From: JAGIBJ01 sp032119595
GTDB taxonomy: Bacteria; Actinomycetota; Thermoleophilia; Solirubrobacterales; Solirubrobacteraceae
Direction: 5' to 3'
NCBI GenBank assembly: GCA_032119595.1
Contig: JAUMBQ010000004.1
Coordinates: 1 to 64,000, forward strand
DNA: 64,000 nucleotides
In this document: piece after piece, positions 7,800-15,524 of the stretch
Layout: every line of letters begins with the position of its first letter
Numbering within the stretch: position 1 is the stretch's first letter
Notes under the pieces: model-generated
What the model was told of the DNA's origin: nothing
Database searches by the model: none
The model's input: the letters and a program-made list of their open reading frames with translations, nothing else
Program-made: the position numbers and the translations under genes

Positions 7800-9626
7800 C
7801 TAGAACCAGCCGTCCTGCATGTCGAGCGTCGTGCGGTCCAGTCGCGCGAGGAGATCGAGCTGCGGTCCGGTGCGGGGAAGCTCGTAGGTGAAGAAGTAGC
7901 GGGCTGCCTGCCGCTTGCCGTCGTAGAAGTCGCCCGATTTGCCGTCGGCCGCGAGCCACTGCTCGAGCCAGATCCAGGCGACGACGATATGGCCGGCGGC
8001 CTCGAGGTAGGCGGTGGCGTTCGCCAGCGCGAGTTCGGGATCCAGTGGCGCCCAGACCTGCGCGGTGACCTGCACCAGGCGGTCCAGCGCCGCTTGGAGT
8101 TCGGCGGCGAAGCGGGCGGGCTCATCACCGGCGTCGGCCGCTTGGGCGATCGTCGCGCTGAGGGTGTCGACGAGGAGCCCGAGGCCGGCTCCGCCTTGCA
8201 TGATCGCCTTGCGGCCGAGGAGGTCCATCGCCTGGATGCCGTGCGTGCCCTCATGGATCGGATTGAGACGATTGTCTCGGTAATGCTGCTCCACATCGTG
8301 CTCGCGGGTGTAGCCGTATCCGCCGTGGATCTGGATGGCGAGGTCGTTCGCGGCGACGCACCACTGCGATGGCCACGACTTCGTGATCGGGGTGAGGACA
8401 TCGAGCAGCAGCGCGGCCCGCTCCCTCGCTTCGCCGGTCTCGGCGGTGTGCTGATCGTCGAGCAGCTTGCCGCAGAAGAGCACCAGCGCAAGGGCCCCTT
8501 CGACCCAACTCTTCTGCGCGAGGAGCATCCGCTTCACGTCGGCGTGCTGGATGAGCGCCACCTGCGGACTCGACGGGTCCTTCGCGGCGACGGGCCGCCC
8601 CTGCGGCCGCTGGCGGGCGTACTCCAGCGACTTGAGGTAGCCGGTGTAGCCAAGCGCCGTGGCGCCCATGCCGACGCCGATCCGGGCCTCGTTCATCATG
8701 TGGAACATGTACGCCAGGCCACGGTTCGGCTCGCCGATCAGATAGCCGACGGCGCCGGCCTCGCCACCGGGGCGGTGCACGCCCTCGCCGAAGCCGAGCA
8801 CCGTGTTGACCGTCCCGCGGTAGCCCATCTTGTGGTTCACGCCCGCGAGCACGACGTCGTTGCGTTCGCCGAGTTCGCCGTCGTCGCCGACGAGGAAGCG
8901 CGGCACGATGAACAGGCTGATGCCCTTCACCCCGGGCGGGCCGCCGGGCGTGCGCGCGAGCACGAGATGCACGATGTTGTCGGACAGCTCGTGGTCGCCG
9001 GCGCTGATCCACATCTTGTTGCCGAAGATCCGGAACGAGCCGTCGCCGCTTGCGCTGGGTTCGGCGCGCGTAGTGACGTCGGCCAGGGAGCTGCCGGCCT
9101 GCGTCTCGGACAGGCACATCGTGCCGAAGAATCGCCCTTCGACCATCGGCTTGACCCAGGTCTCGATCTGCTCGGCCGAGCCGCACGCGAGCAGCAAGTT
9201 GGCCGCGGCGACGGTCAGGAACGGGTAAGCGGACGTGCCGATGTTCGCGGCCTGGAACCACGCGAACGCCGCGCTCGTGACGACGTGCGGAAGCTGCATC
9301 CCGCCGACGGCCTCATCCATGCTCGCGCCGATCAGGCCGGCGTCGATGAACGCCCGCAGGGCCGGGGCGACCTCGGGCGTCAGGACGACGCGACCGCGCT
9401 CGTCCATCACCGGTTCGTGCACGTCCGCCGTGCGATTGTGCGGCGCGAACTGGTCGGTGGCGATCTGCTCGGCCAGCGCGAGCACATCGTCGAAGAGCTC
9501 GCGGGACTGCTCGGCGAAACGCGGCCGGCCCGTGAGTTCCTCGACCTTCAGGAACTCATACAGCAGAAACTGCAGGTCGCGCCGGGAAAGCAGGAGGGAG
9601 GTCGACGTGGTGCGAGCCTGGGGCAT
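7800..9626 (-). CDS. Acyl-CoA dehydrogenase (large, C-terminally extended type)
   Basis: A 608-residue FAD enzyme that would oxidise an acyl-CoA to the trans-2-enoyl-CoA, feeding electrons to ETF. Family landmarks are MCLSETQAGSSLADV, KMWISAGDHEL, the helical core around MNEARIGVGMGATALGYTGY, and IHGGYGYTREHDVEQHYRD followed by IHEGTHGIQAMDLLGRK. The length of about 600 residues and the extra C-terminal domain fit the group that includes AidB-like and DmdC-like dehydrogenases rather than the 380-residue classical type. The ATG at 9626 is preferred over upstream in-frame starts at 9653 and 9722. Confidence 0.88.
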   Translation of the reverse strand: MPQARTTSTSLLLSRRDLQFLLYEFLKVEELTGRPRFAEQSRELFDDVLALAEQIATDQFAPHNRTADVHEPVMDERGRVVLTPEVAPALRAFIDAGLIGASMDEAVGGMQLPHVVTSAAFAWFQAANIGTSAYPFLTVAAANLLLACGSAEQIETWVKPMVEGRFFGTMCLSETQAGSSLADVTTRAEPSASGDGSFRIFGNKMWISAGDHELSDNIVHLVLARTPGGPPGVKGISLFIVPRFLVGDDGELGERNDVVLAGVNHKMGYRGTVNTVLGFGEGVHRPGGEAGAVGYLIGEPNRGLAYMFHMMNEARIGVGMGATALGYTGYLKSLEYARQRPQGRPVAAKDPSSPQVALIQHADVKRMLLAQKSWVEGALALVLFCGKLLDDQHTAETGEARERAALLLDVLTPITKSWPSQWCVAANDLAIQIHGGYGYTREHDVEQHYRDNRLNPIHEGTHGIQAMDLLGRKAIMQGGAGLGLLVDTLSATIAQAADAGDEPARFAAELQAALDRLVQVTAQVWAPLDPELALANATAYLEAAGHIVVAWIWLEQWLAADGKSGDFYDGKRQAARYFFTYELPRTGPQLDLLARLDRTTLDMQDGWF

Positions 9627-9711
9627 TCGGCCCCGGACGGTAGCGGCTGGCATGCCCAATTGAGGCAAATTGGCGTGATGGCTGGCACACACCGCTATCG
9701 TGCTGGCGACG

Positions 9712-10611
9712 ATGCGTCCCACATCTGATCAGTCCTCGCCTGTCCCGGCGGGCGGCGCGACGGCGCGCCGCCTCGGTCGCGCCACTGCGATCGCCGCCGC
9801 AGCCCTCGCTGGCGTCACGCCCGGCTCGGCCCGTGCGGCCGAGCCGGTTGCCGAAACGTCGCTCGCGCCCACCGGTGCGCTCGCCAGCGATGGCGCGCTG
9901 CGCCGCACGCCGCCGCTGGTGCGCGTGGTCGACGTCGCGCCGGACGGCACGCGCGGCAACGCGATCACGATCTCCGATCGCTCGCGGCCGGCGCGCCTGG
10001 TTGGCGACACCCTCGTCAAGGGCGGCGCCGTCGCGGTTGCCTTCGATCAGCAGCTCGGCGACGGCCGCTGGGAGCCTCGCCTCGCGTATCGCCCGGCGGG
10101 CTCGACGGAGTTCCTCCCGGCCGTTCCGACCGGCCCGGCTCGCCACGGCAACGCCCCGACCCAGCTGCCGGTCGTGCTCGGGCCCGACGGCACAGGCATC
10201 GTGCTCGGCCACGGCGGCGCGCACCGCGATTCCTTCGTCAAGCGGCTCGCTGCCGACGGCAGCCTCGGCCCTGCGATCCCGATCGCACCGCGGTCGGTTG
10301 GCGACGTCGCGGTGGAGGCGGAGTTCAGCCCCGCCGGCACGGTCGTCATCGCGATCGGCGCCCGCCGCGCCGTCGACGGCGGCGAGGTCGACGTGCCGAA
10401 GTACATGGCCGACATCTACGCGACCACGCTGCCTGCCGGCGCCTCACGCGCCACCCCGCTCCAGCACCTCGGCACCAGCGCCAACCCAGACGACGCGATC
10501 CCCGAGGTTGCCGTCACGGTCGGCGACGACGACTTTGCCGTCGTCGAGGCGAGCCTCTACGGCCCGGACCGCACGGAGACATGGGAAGGCCCAGCCACCG
10601 ACCTGCGCTAA
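9712..10611 (+). CDS. Exported protein of unknown function
   Basis: A 299-residue protein with a signal peptide (ATARRLGRATAIAAAALAGVTPGSARA). The mature part is a regular series of short strands (for example GGAVAVAFDQQLGDGRWEPRLAYRP), resembling a beta-propeller-like or sialidase-fold extracellular protein, but I see no Asp-box repeats or catalytic motif. The ATG at 9712 is preferred over a TTG at 9700. It is divergent from the acyl-CoA dehydrogenase, whose start lies 85 bases away. Confidence 0.65.
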   Translation: MRPTSDQSSPVPAGGATARRLGRATAIAAAALAGVTPGSARAAEPVAETSLAPTGALASDGALRRTPPLVRVVDVAPDGTRGNAITISDRSRPARLVGDTLVKGGAVAVAFDQQLGDGRWEPRLAYRPAGSTEFLPAVPTGPARHGNAPTQLPVVLGPDGTGIVLGHGGAHRDSFVKRLAADGSLGPAIPIAPRSVGDVAVEAEFSPAGTVVIAIGARRAVDGGEVDVPKYMADIYATTLPAGASRATPLQHLGTSANPDDAIPEVAVTVGDDDFAVVEASLYGPDRTETWEGPATDLR

Positions 10612-10638
10612 CCGCGCGAGCCGCGCCCCTTCGGACGA

Positions 10639-11088
10639 TCAGTCGGGGTCGACGGAGCCGGTCTCGGCCCAGCGTTTGAGATCCAGGACGCGCTTGTCGG
10701 TCTGCTCCTGGAGCGAGCCGGACAGCATCGGGAAGGCGAGCTTGGCCATCCCCGAGAGCTCCATGTGGTTGTGGAGCTTGACGCGGGTCCGCGTGTCGTC
10801 GATCGGCTCCAGACGGGTGGTGAGCGTGTGCTTCATGCCCATCGCCTCATAGGTCGCCACGGACTCCTCGGGGAGGCGATGCACGAGCATCGTTTCCTGG
10901 AGCTGGAACTTGCGGCCCTTGTGGTCGTAGTGCAGGACCGACTTCGCGCCAGGCGAGCCGGGCTCGCCGCTCACCCGCTCGATGCGCACGAGGTCGCGGT
11001 GCCAGTGGGCGACGTGGTCCGGATCCGACAGCAGCTCGGTCACCTCGTCGATCGGCTTCTCGATATCGATGTCCTGCTCGAATTCCAC
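10639..11088 (-). CDS. SRPBCC (START/polyketide cyclase-like) family protein
   Basis: A 149-residue single-domain protein with the helix-grip fold pattern: it begins MEFEQDIDIEKPIDEVTELLSDPDHVAHWH, continues with alternating strands, and ends in a long amphipathic helix (AFPMLSGSLQEQTDKRVLDLKRWAE). Such proteins bind hydrophobic ligands; the family is too broad for a specific role. It converges on the exported protein gene with 27 bases between stops. Confidence 0.75.
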   Translation of the reverse strand: MEFEQDIDIEKPIDEVTELLSDPDHVAHWHRDLVRIERVSGEPGSPGAKSVLHYDHKGRKFQLQETMLVHRLPEESVATYEAMGMKHTLTTRLEPIDDTRTRVKLHNHMELSGMAKLAFPMLSGSLQEQTDKRVLDLKRWAETGSVDPD

Positions 11089-11236
11089 AGACGCAACCTA
11101 GCTCGGTGCGCGAGCCGGGCTCGCTGGATGGCGTCCAGGTACGGTGCGGCAGGTCGACAACGTGGCGGGCGGTGTTGCCGCCAGTCGGCGCAAAAGTCGG
11201 TGGAATGACGGCACGCGGGCCGGTACCATAGCCGAC

Positions 11237-12913
11237 ATGTCCTCTGTGAAAGTAGAGCCCGTGGCCCGGATGGTGGCCCGGGCTCTGGCTCTATCCACCC
11301 TGTCCCTGGGCGTTGCTGTGGTGCCCGCGTCGGCTGAGCCCTTCAGCCCGGCGTACAACTTCACCGACTCGATCGGGGTCAACACGCACCTCGCCGAGCC
11401 GACGACCGCGTATTACAACCTCAGCGGTATCGCCCGAGGCGAGACCGGCGGCACCGTACAGTACGGCACCGCCACGGCTCGTGAGCGGGTCAAGGAGCTT
11501 CTGGCTGACCTCGGCGTCAAGCACATCCGGTACGACGTGTGCCCGACCGTGACGGCGACGAACGCGCCCGTCAACAACTGCATCGAGGGCAACCGGACTG
11601 CTCGCGAGATCGGCGCCCTGGGGATCAAGACGCTCGACGCGTACTTCGGTGTCGGCCCGAACGGCGACGAGTCCGACAACAACTTCAGGGGCCTGAACGG
11701 CGGCTCGATCGCTACCGAGATTCAGCGCCAGTTCGGCGTGGCCGCCGCCGACGGCAACGATGCCGTGATCGAGGCGTTCGAAGGCCCGAACGAGCGGGAT
11801 CGCACGCAGGTGGGCGTGAGTGACTGGGCGGCGAGGCTTTCCGAAGCGCAGTACCAAGCCGCAGCCGCGCTGGGTCGACTGCCCGGCAACCCTTCGTTCT
11901 CGGCGCTGAGCGCAGGCCGCAAGCTGATCACGCCGGGTCTCGGCAGCCCGCCGGCGAGGAACACCGCTCCGCTCTTGGCGGGCTTCACTGGCATCACCGG
12001 CTTCCGCGCTTGGTCGGCCTCGACCGCCACTCCGGCCGTTGACGCCGTCAGCTCCCACACGTACACGTACACCTCGTGCCCAGAGGCCGCCTTCCAGGGG
12101 GCCAACATCCCCGCCGGTTCGACGGCGACGACCGCGCAGTGCGCCGACCGCACCGAGCCGTACGTCGGTTGCGCGGAGGCCAAGCCGGGCTGGCGCGGCT
12201 GCAGCACGACGCTTGCCGGCACCACCAAGCCGATCTGGGTCACCGAGACCGGGTACACGAACAGCCTCGACGACATCAACGGGATGTCGGAGAAGGCCTC
12301 GTCGATCTACCTTCCGCGCCTGCTGCTCGAGGGGTGGCGGCAGAAGATCCAGTCCGCGGACCGTCGCGGCTGGGACCGGGTCTACGCCTACGAGCTACTC
12401 GACAGTCGTAACGGCCTGCACTGCGCGCCGATCTGTTCGGCGAACCGCGAGGCCGGCCATGGTCTGGTCGCGTCCAACTACGCGCCCAAGCTCTCGTACC
12501 GTGCGCTGAAGAACCTGATCGGGTTGCTCGGCGACACGGCGCCGACGACCGGTGGCACTGGGTCGGCCCCGCAGATCACGGTCGCTCCGGCGGACCAGGA
12601 CGTGATCCGCCGCCAGCTCTTCCGCAAGCAGGACGGTACGTGGGTGCTCGCGCTCTGGCGGCCGGTCAGCGTTTGGCGCAACGCCCGCTACGCCTGGAAC
12701 GGGCTGTTCAACCAGTTCTACCGCGGCTCCGACATCGTCGAGGGCACGGCGCCCAACACGACCGCGACGGCAACGATCACGACGCCCTACAACAAGGCGA
12801 TCTCGATCTACCGCCCGTCACTCTCGCCGGATCTCGCCGAGCCCGTCCGCGCCGCGGCCTCGACGCACCAGGTGACAGTCCGCGGCGACGTCACGCTCGT
12901 CACCTGGCGCTGA
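11237..12913 (+). CDS. Exported glycoside hydrolase-like protein (clan GH-A fold)
   Basis: A 558-residue exported protein. After a signal peptide ending near ASA, the sequence SIGVNTHLAE opens a probable TIM barrel. Two motifs match the retaining GH-A pair: EAFEGPNERD with Glu186 after Pro-Asn (acid/base), and KPIWVTETGYTN with Glu337 (nucleophile). The C-terminal 100 residues look like a beta-sandwich. The exact GH family is not clear. The ATG at 11237 is taken because it gives a proper signal peptide. A strong 15-bp hairpin follows the stop. Confidence 0.7.
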   Translation: MSSVKVEPVARMVARALALSTLSLGVAVVPASAEPFSPAYNFTDSIGVNTHLAEPTTAYYNLSGIARGETGGTVQYGTATARERVKELLADLGVKHIRYDVCPTVTATNAPVNNCIEGNRTAREIGALGIKTLDAYFGVGPNGDESDNNFRGLNGGSIATEIQRQFGVAAADGNDAVIEAFEGPNERDRTQVGVSDWAARLSEAQYQAAAALGRLPGNPSFSALSAGRKLITPGLGSPPARNTAPLLAGFTGITGFRAWSASTATPAVDAVSSHTYTYTSCPEAAFQGANIPAGSTATTAQCADRTEPYVGCAEAKPGWRGCSTTLAGTTKPIWVTETGYTNSLDDINGMSEKASSIYLPRLLLEGWRQKIQSADRRGWDRVYAYELLDSRNGLHCAPICSANREAGHGLVASNYAPKLSYRALKNLIGLLGDTAPTTGGTGSAPQITVAPADQDVIRRQLFRKQDGTWVLALWRPVSVWRNARYAWNGLFNQFYRGSDIVEGTAPNTTATATITTPYNKAISIYRPSLSPDLAEPVRAAASTHQVTVRGDVTLVTWR

Positions 12914-12920
12914 TCTGATG

Positions 12921-12957
12921 GCGCGGGGCGGCTGGCAGGTGACCAGCCGCCCCGCGC
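12921..12957 (+). terminator. Strong hairpin after the glycosidase gene
   Basis: A perfect 15-bp inverted repeat (12921-12935 and 12943-12957, left arm GCGCGGGGCGGCTGG) with a 7-base loop begins eight bases after the TGA stop of the glycosidase-like gene. No long T-run follows, as is common in high-GC actinobacteria. Confidence 0.75.
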
Positions 12958-12998
12958 TCTCGATCGCGGCTCGGCGCCCGGCTCGATACCCTCGCTGA

Positions 12999-13072
12999 GC
13001 CCCCGTAGCTCAGTTGGTTAGAGCAGCGGACTTTTAATCCGACGGTCACCGGTTCGAGTCCGGTCGGGGGTA
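12999..13072 (+). tRNA. tRNA-Lys (TTT)
   Basis: A full cloverleaf can be drawn: acceptor GCCCCCG/CGGGGGT (with G1-U72), D arm GCTC...GAGC, anticodon loop CTTTTAA with anticodon TTT at 13033-13035, T arm ACCGG/CCGGT with TTCGAGT loop, discriminator A. The top anticodon-stem pair is a G-A mismatch. No CCA is encoded. Confidence 0.93.
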
Positions 13073-13171
13073 TACCCCGAATAGCCTGGAAATCAGGCTC
13101 TTCCGACGACGCGGTCCCGGGTGCGCCCCCTTGTCTGCAGGGCGTCTAGCCCCGTAACCCCAAAACAGCGA

Positions 13172-13210
13172 ATGCCCCGCCCACACCGCTCTCTGCGGCG
13201 GGCGGGGCAT
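13172..13210. terminator. Bidirectional hairpin between tRNA-Lys and the antitoxin gene
   Basis: ATGCCCCGCCC (13172-13182) pairs perfectly with GGGCGGGGCAT (13200-13210), and an inner CCGC/GCGG stem sits between them. It is just downstream of the antitoxin stop on the minus strand and about 100 bases after the tRNA, so it can end both transcripts. Confidence 0.65.
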
Positions 13211-13217
13211 CGTCGTT

Positions 13218-13430
13218 CTAGGCCAGGAGATCCATCGCTCGCTGATGGCGGGCGTGGGCGGCTTCCAGTTCGGCCTTGAACGCGGCATCGCCGCGGAGGC
13301 CATCGAGGTACTGGTCGATGGCGGTACGGATGAGTTCGGTCTTGGTGGCGCCGCGCGCGCTGGCGACGGTCTCCAAGGCGTCGTTCTGGTCGCTGCTGAT
13401 GCGCAGCGACATCGTGGCGGTGTTGCTCAT
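13218..13430 (-). CDS. Ribbon-helix-helix antitoxin-like protein
   Basis: A 70-residue protein. MSLRISSDQNDALETVASARGATKTELIRTAIDQYL is the classical RHH pattern (strand, helix, turn, helix), which dimerises and binds palindromic DNA through the strand. The tail (AAFKAELEAAHARHQRAMDLLA) is a helix of the kind that wraps a toxin. The ATG at 13430 is preferred to a longer form starting at 13490, whose extra residues would overlap the operator region. It is divergent from the Doc-like toxin gene, whereas such pairs are usually co-directional. Confidence 0.75.
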   Translation of the reverse strand: MSNTATMSLRISSDQNDALETVASARGATKTELIRTAIDQYLDGLRGDAAFKAELEAAHARHQRAMDLLA

Positions 13431-13483
13431 GTCGGCTAGGTCCTCCCGGCGAGCGTGTCGCACACCGGGTTGGGTCTGGGTTC

Positions 13484-13537
13484 GATACAAAAGGTATCAT
13501 AATGTCTCGGTGGAACGGTACCGAGATACCATGGTAT
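13484..13537. promoter_or_regulatory. Palindromic operator cluster between antitoxin and toxin
   Basis: Three inverted repeats fall in 54 bases: GATAC/GTATC (13484-13498), TCTCGGT/ACCGAGA (13505-13526), and the perfect palindrome ATACCATGGTAT (13526-13537). The first and third share the half-site GGTATC or GGTAT. They sit in the only shared upstream region of the divergent pair and are the natural sites for autoregulation by the RHH protein. This role is inferred. Confidence 0.6.
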
Positions 13538-13547
13538 GTTTCTGCCT

Positions 13548-13940
13548 ATGAGGCGTCCCCGCTACAACGACTTCATCAACGCTCTCACGATCGTCCATGG
13601 CTGGACCATCGCGCAGGCAGAGCGGGCGACCAAGCGGCCGCTCGCCGAGTCTGCGCTAGCTGCCGGGTGGGCCGGCTTTGGCGATGTTGAGATTCACGAG
13701 GACGACACGGCGAAGGCCGCCGCCGTGGGTGCTCAAATCGCGGTCAACCACGCAGCGATCGACGGCAATAAGCGTGTCGCCGTCCTCATCATGTCGGCGA
13801 TGCTTGCCACTGCCGGAATGAGACTCTCGATCTCGGATGACGACCTAGCGCTGTTGGTCGAACGAGTCGCGGGCCGCGAGCCCGTCATGACCGAAGTTGA
13901 GTTCATAGACGCAATCCGTGGGGCCGTCCGCCCGAAGTGA
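13548..13940 (+). CDS. Fic/Doc family toxin (Doc-like)
   Basis: A 130-residue Doc-type protein. The active-site loop reads HAAIDGNKRVA, against the family consensus HxFxDxNKR: His, Asp, Asn, Lys and Arg are kept, but the usual Phe is Ala. The Lys before the final Arg is the mark of Doc-type kinases, which phosphorylate EF-Tu, as opposed to AMP-transferring Fic proteins. The ATG at 13548 is chosen because the alternative at 13536 overlaps the last operator palindrome. Partner: the RHH protein on the other strand. Confidence 0.75.
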   Translation: MRRPRYNDFINALTIVHGWTIAQAERATKRPLAESALAAGWAGFGDVEIHEDDTAKAAAVGAQIAVNHAAIDGNKRVAVLIMSAMLATAGMRLSISDDDLALLVERVAGREPVMTEVEFIDAIRGAVRPK

Positions 13941-14168
13941 CCGGGCTGCCCCGCGCGGTCCCTCGTGACCTCCTGGCCTAGCTGTAAGTCCTACGCGTGG
14001 AAGATGCAGTCCGCAAGTTCGCGATGGCAGGATTACGCTTGTCGCGACCGCGCCCGCGTCACCGACTCGTGAACCGGGAATCCAGAAACCACTGGAATGC
14101 GTAAGCTCGGGCGAGCGGTCGCGCGCCACCTCTGTGAGGGGCGCGGCTTGCGTCTCGATCCCCACCCT

Positions 14169-14174
14169 GAGGAG
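14169..14174 (+). promoter_or_regulatory. Ribosome binding site deciding a GTG start
   Basis: GAGGAG ends five bases before the GTG at 14180 and fixes the start of the second lipase gene, which has no suitable ATG before its signal peptide. Confidence 0.8.
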
Positions 14175-14179
14175 TTCCC

Positions 14180-15391
14180 GTGCGTTATCGCCGAGGATCT
14201 GCCCTTGCCGCTCTCGTCGCTTTCGCGGCGGCCGGCGCCATCACCACGACGTCCGCTTCGGCGGCCACGGTCTCGAGCTGCCCGTGGTGGTTCTACTCCA
14301 ACGAGTCGATGTTCCAGAACGCGAACCTTGGCATCACGTCGACGCCCGGCGAGATCTCCAACTGCCGCCGCATCACGCTCGACGACGACAACTACCCCAC
14401 GGGTTCCGTCGCTTACCAGTTCATCTACCGCTCGCAGCTGGAGTCCGGCGCGAGCGTCCCGGTAAGCGGCACCGTGATCGTGCCCCCGACGAGCGCCACG
14501 GGCATCATCTCGCTGTCGACGGGCACCGTCGGCCTCGCCGACAAGATCGGCGACACCGACTCCTGCGCCCCGTCGGCCGGCCTGCCGACCGGCAGTGCGT
14601 TCGTGAGTGGCGTCGCTGCCGCGTACGTCAACGACGGCTACGCGGTCGCGGTCACCGACTACCAGGGCCTGCGCACGCCCGGCAACCACCTCTACCTGAA
14701 CGGCCCCGCCGAGGGCAAGGCGATGATCGACGTCGCCCGCGCCGCTCGCAAGATCCCGGGCGCCGGCCTCAGCGGCAAGAAGACCCTGTTCACCGGCTAC
14801 TCGCAGGGCGGCCACGCCACGCTGTGGGCTGCGCAGCTCAAGGGCAGCTACGCGCCTGAGCTTCCGGTCGTCGGCGCGGTGTCCGGCGCGGCGCCCGTTG
14901 ATATCGACGCCGTCCGCCAGACGATCAGCGGTGCGCTCGCGTCCGGGCTCATGTCGTACGTGATCACGTCGCTGAACAACGCGTACCCCGAGCTCGGGCT
15001 CTACGGCAAGCTCAGCTCGTCGGGGCAGAGCTTCGTGAACGACCTGTCGGTCAAGTGCAGCCCGTCGATGGCGCTCACGCTCTCCGGTCAGTTCCGCACG
15101 TGGGACAACCTCTGGAAGACCGGCCAGAACCCGCTCAGCGATCCCGCGTTCAACGCGCGCGTCGCCCAGAACGGCGTGCCGGCCACCACGCCGACCGTCC
15201 CGCTGTTCATGTTCCACGGCGACAACGACGGCATCGTGCCGATCGGTCCCGACCAGGCCCTCGCCAATAGCTGGATCGCGCAGGGCGCGAACGTCACCTG
15301 GCAGACGGTCTCGGGCAGCCACCTCTGGTTCTCCAACGAGAACGGTCGCAACGCATCCGCCGCCTGGGTCGCAGCGCGCTTCGCGCAGTAA
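14180..15391 (+). CDS. Secreted lipase (secretory lipase family), second copy
   Basis: A 403-residue exported alpha/beta hydrolase, paralogous in architecture to the one at 52-1314. The signal peptide is MRYRRGSALAALVAF and onwards to an ASA cleavage site near residue 28. The nucleophile elbow is GYSQGGH with Ser208, the acid lies in FHGDNDGIVP (Asp348 or Asp350), and the base is His381 in VSGSHLW. Translation starts at GTG. The two lipases differ a great deal outside the motifs, so this is not a recent duplication. Confidence 0.88.
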   Translation: MRYRRGSALAALVAFAAAGAITTTSASAATVSSCPWWFYSNESMFQNANLGITSTPGEISNCRRITLDDDNYPTGSVAYQFIYRSQLESGASVPVSGTVIVPPTSATGIISLSTGTVGLADKIGDTDSCAPSAGLPTGSAFVSGVAAAYVNDGYAVAVTDYQGLRTPGNHLYLNGPAEGKAMIDVARAARKIPGAGLSGKKTLFTGYSQGGHATLWAAQLKGSYAPELPVVGAVSGAAPVDIDAVRQTISGALASGLMSYVITSLNNAYPELGLYGKLSSSGQSFVNDLSVKCSPSMALTLSGQFRTWDNLWKTGQNPLSDPAFNARVAQNGVPATTPTVPLFMFHGDNDGIVPIGPDQALANSWIAQGANVTWQTVSGSHLWFSNENGRNASAAWVAARFAQ

Positions 15392-15427
15392 TGACCACTT
15401 TGCTGCGGCTTGCGCGGTAACGACCCC

Positions 15428-15503
15428 TGCCGCGCAGCCGACTGGCTGCGCGGCAAGGTCGCTGCGCGGACCACGCTCGGTCGCCTCAGGCGATCGGAGC
15501 GTG
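15428..15503. terminator. Two consecutive hairpins between convergent genes
   Basis: TGCCGCGCAGCC (15428-15439) pairs perfectly with GGCTGCGCGGCA (15444-15455) around a 4-base loop. A second, slightly imperfect hairpin (CACGCTC at the left, GAGCGTG at the right) spans 15472-15503. They lie between the stops of the lipase and protease genes and probably terminate both strands. Confidence 0.75.
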
Positions 15504-15524
15504 CCCCCCGAGGCGGTCAGGTGG

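Noticed and set aside
7764..9728. 654-codon open frame on the plus strand
   Set aside because: Antisense to the acyl-CoA dehydrogenase, whose motifs are complete; no domain in the antisense frame.
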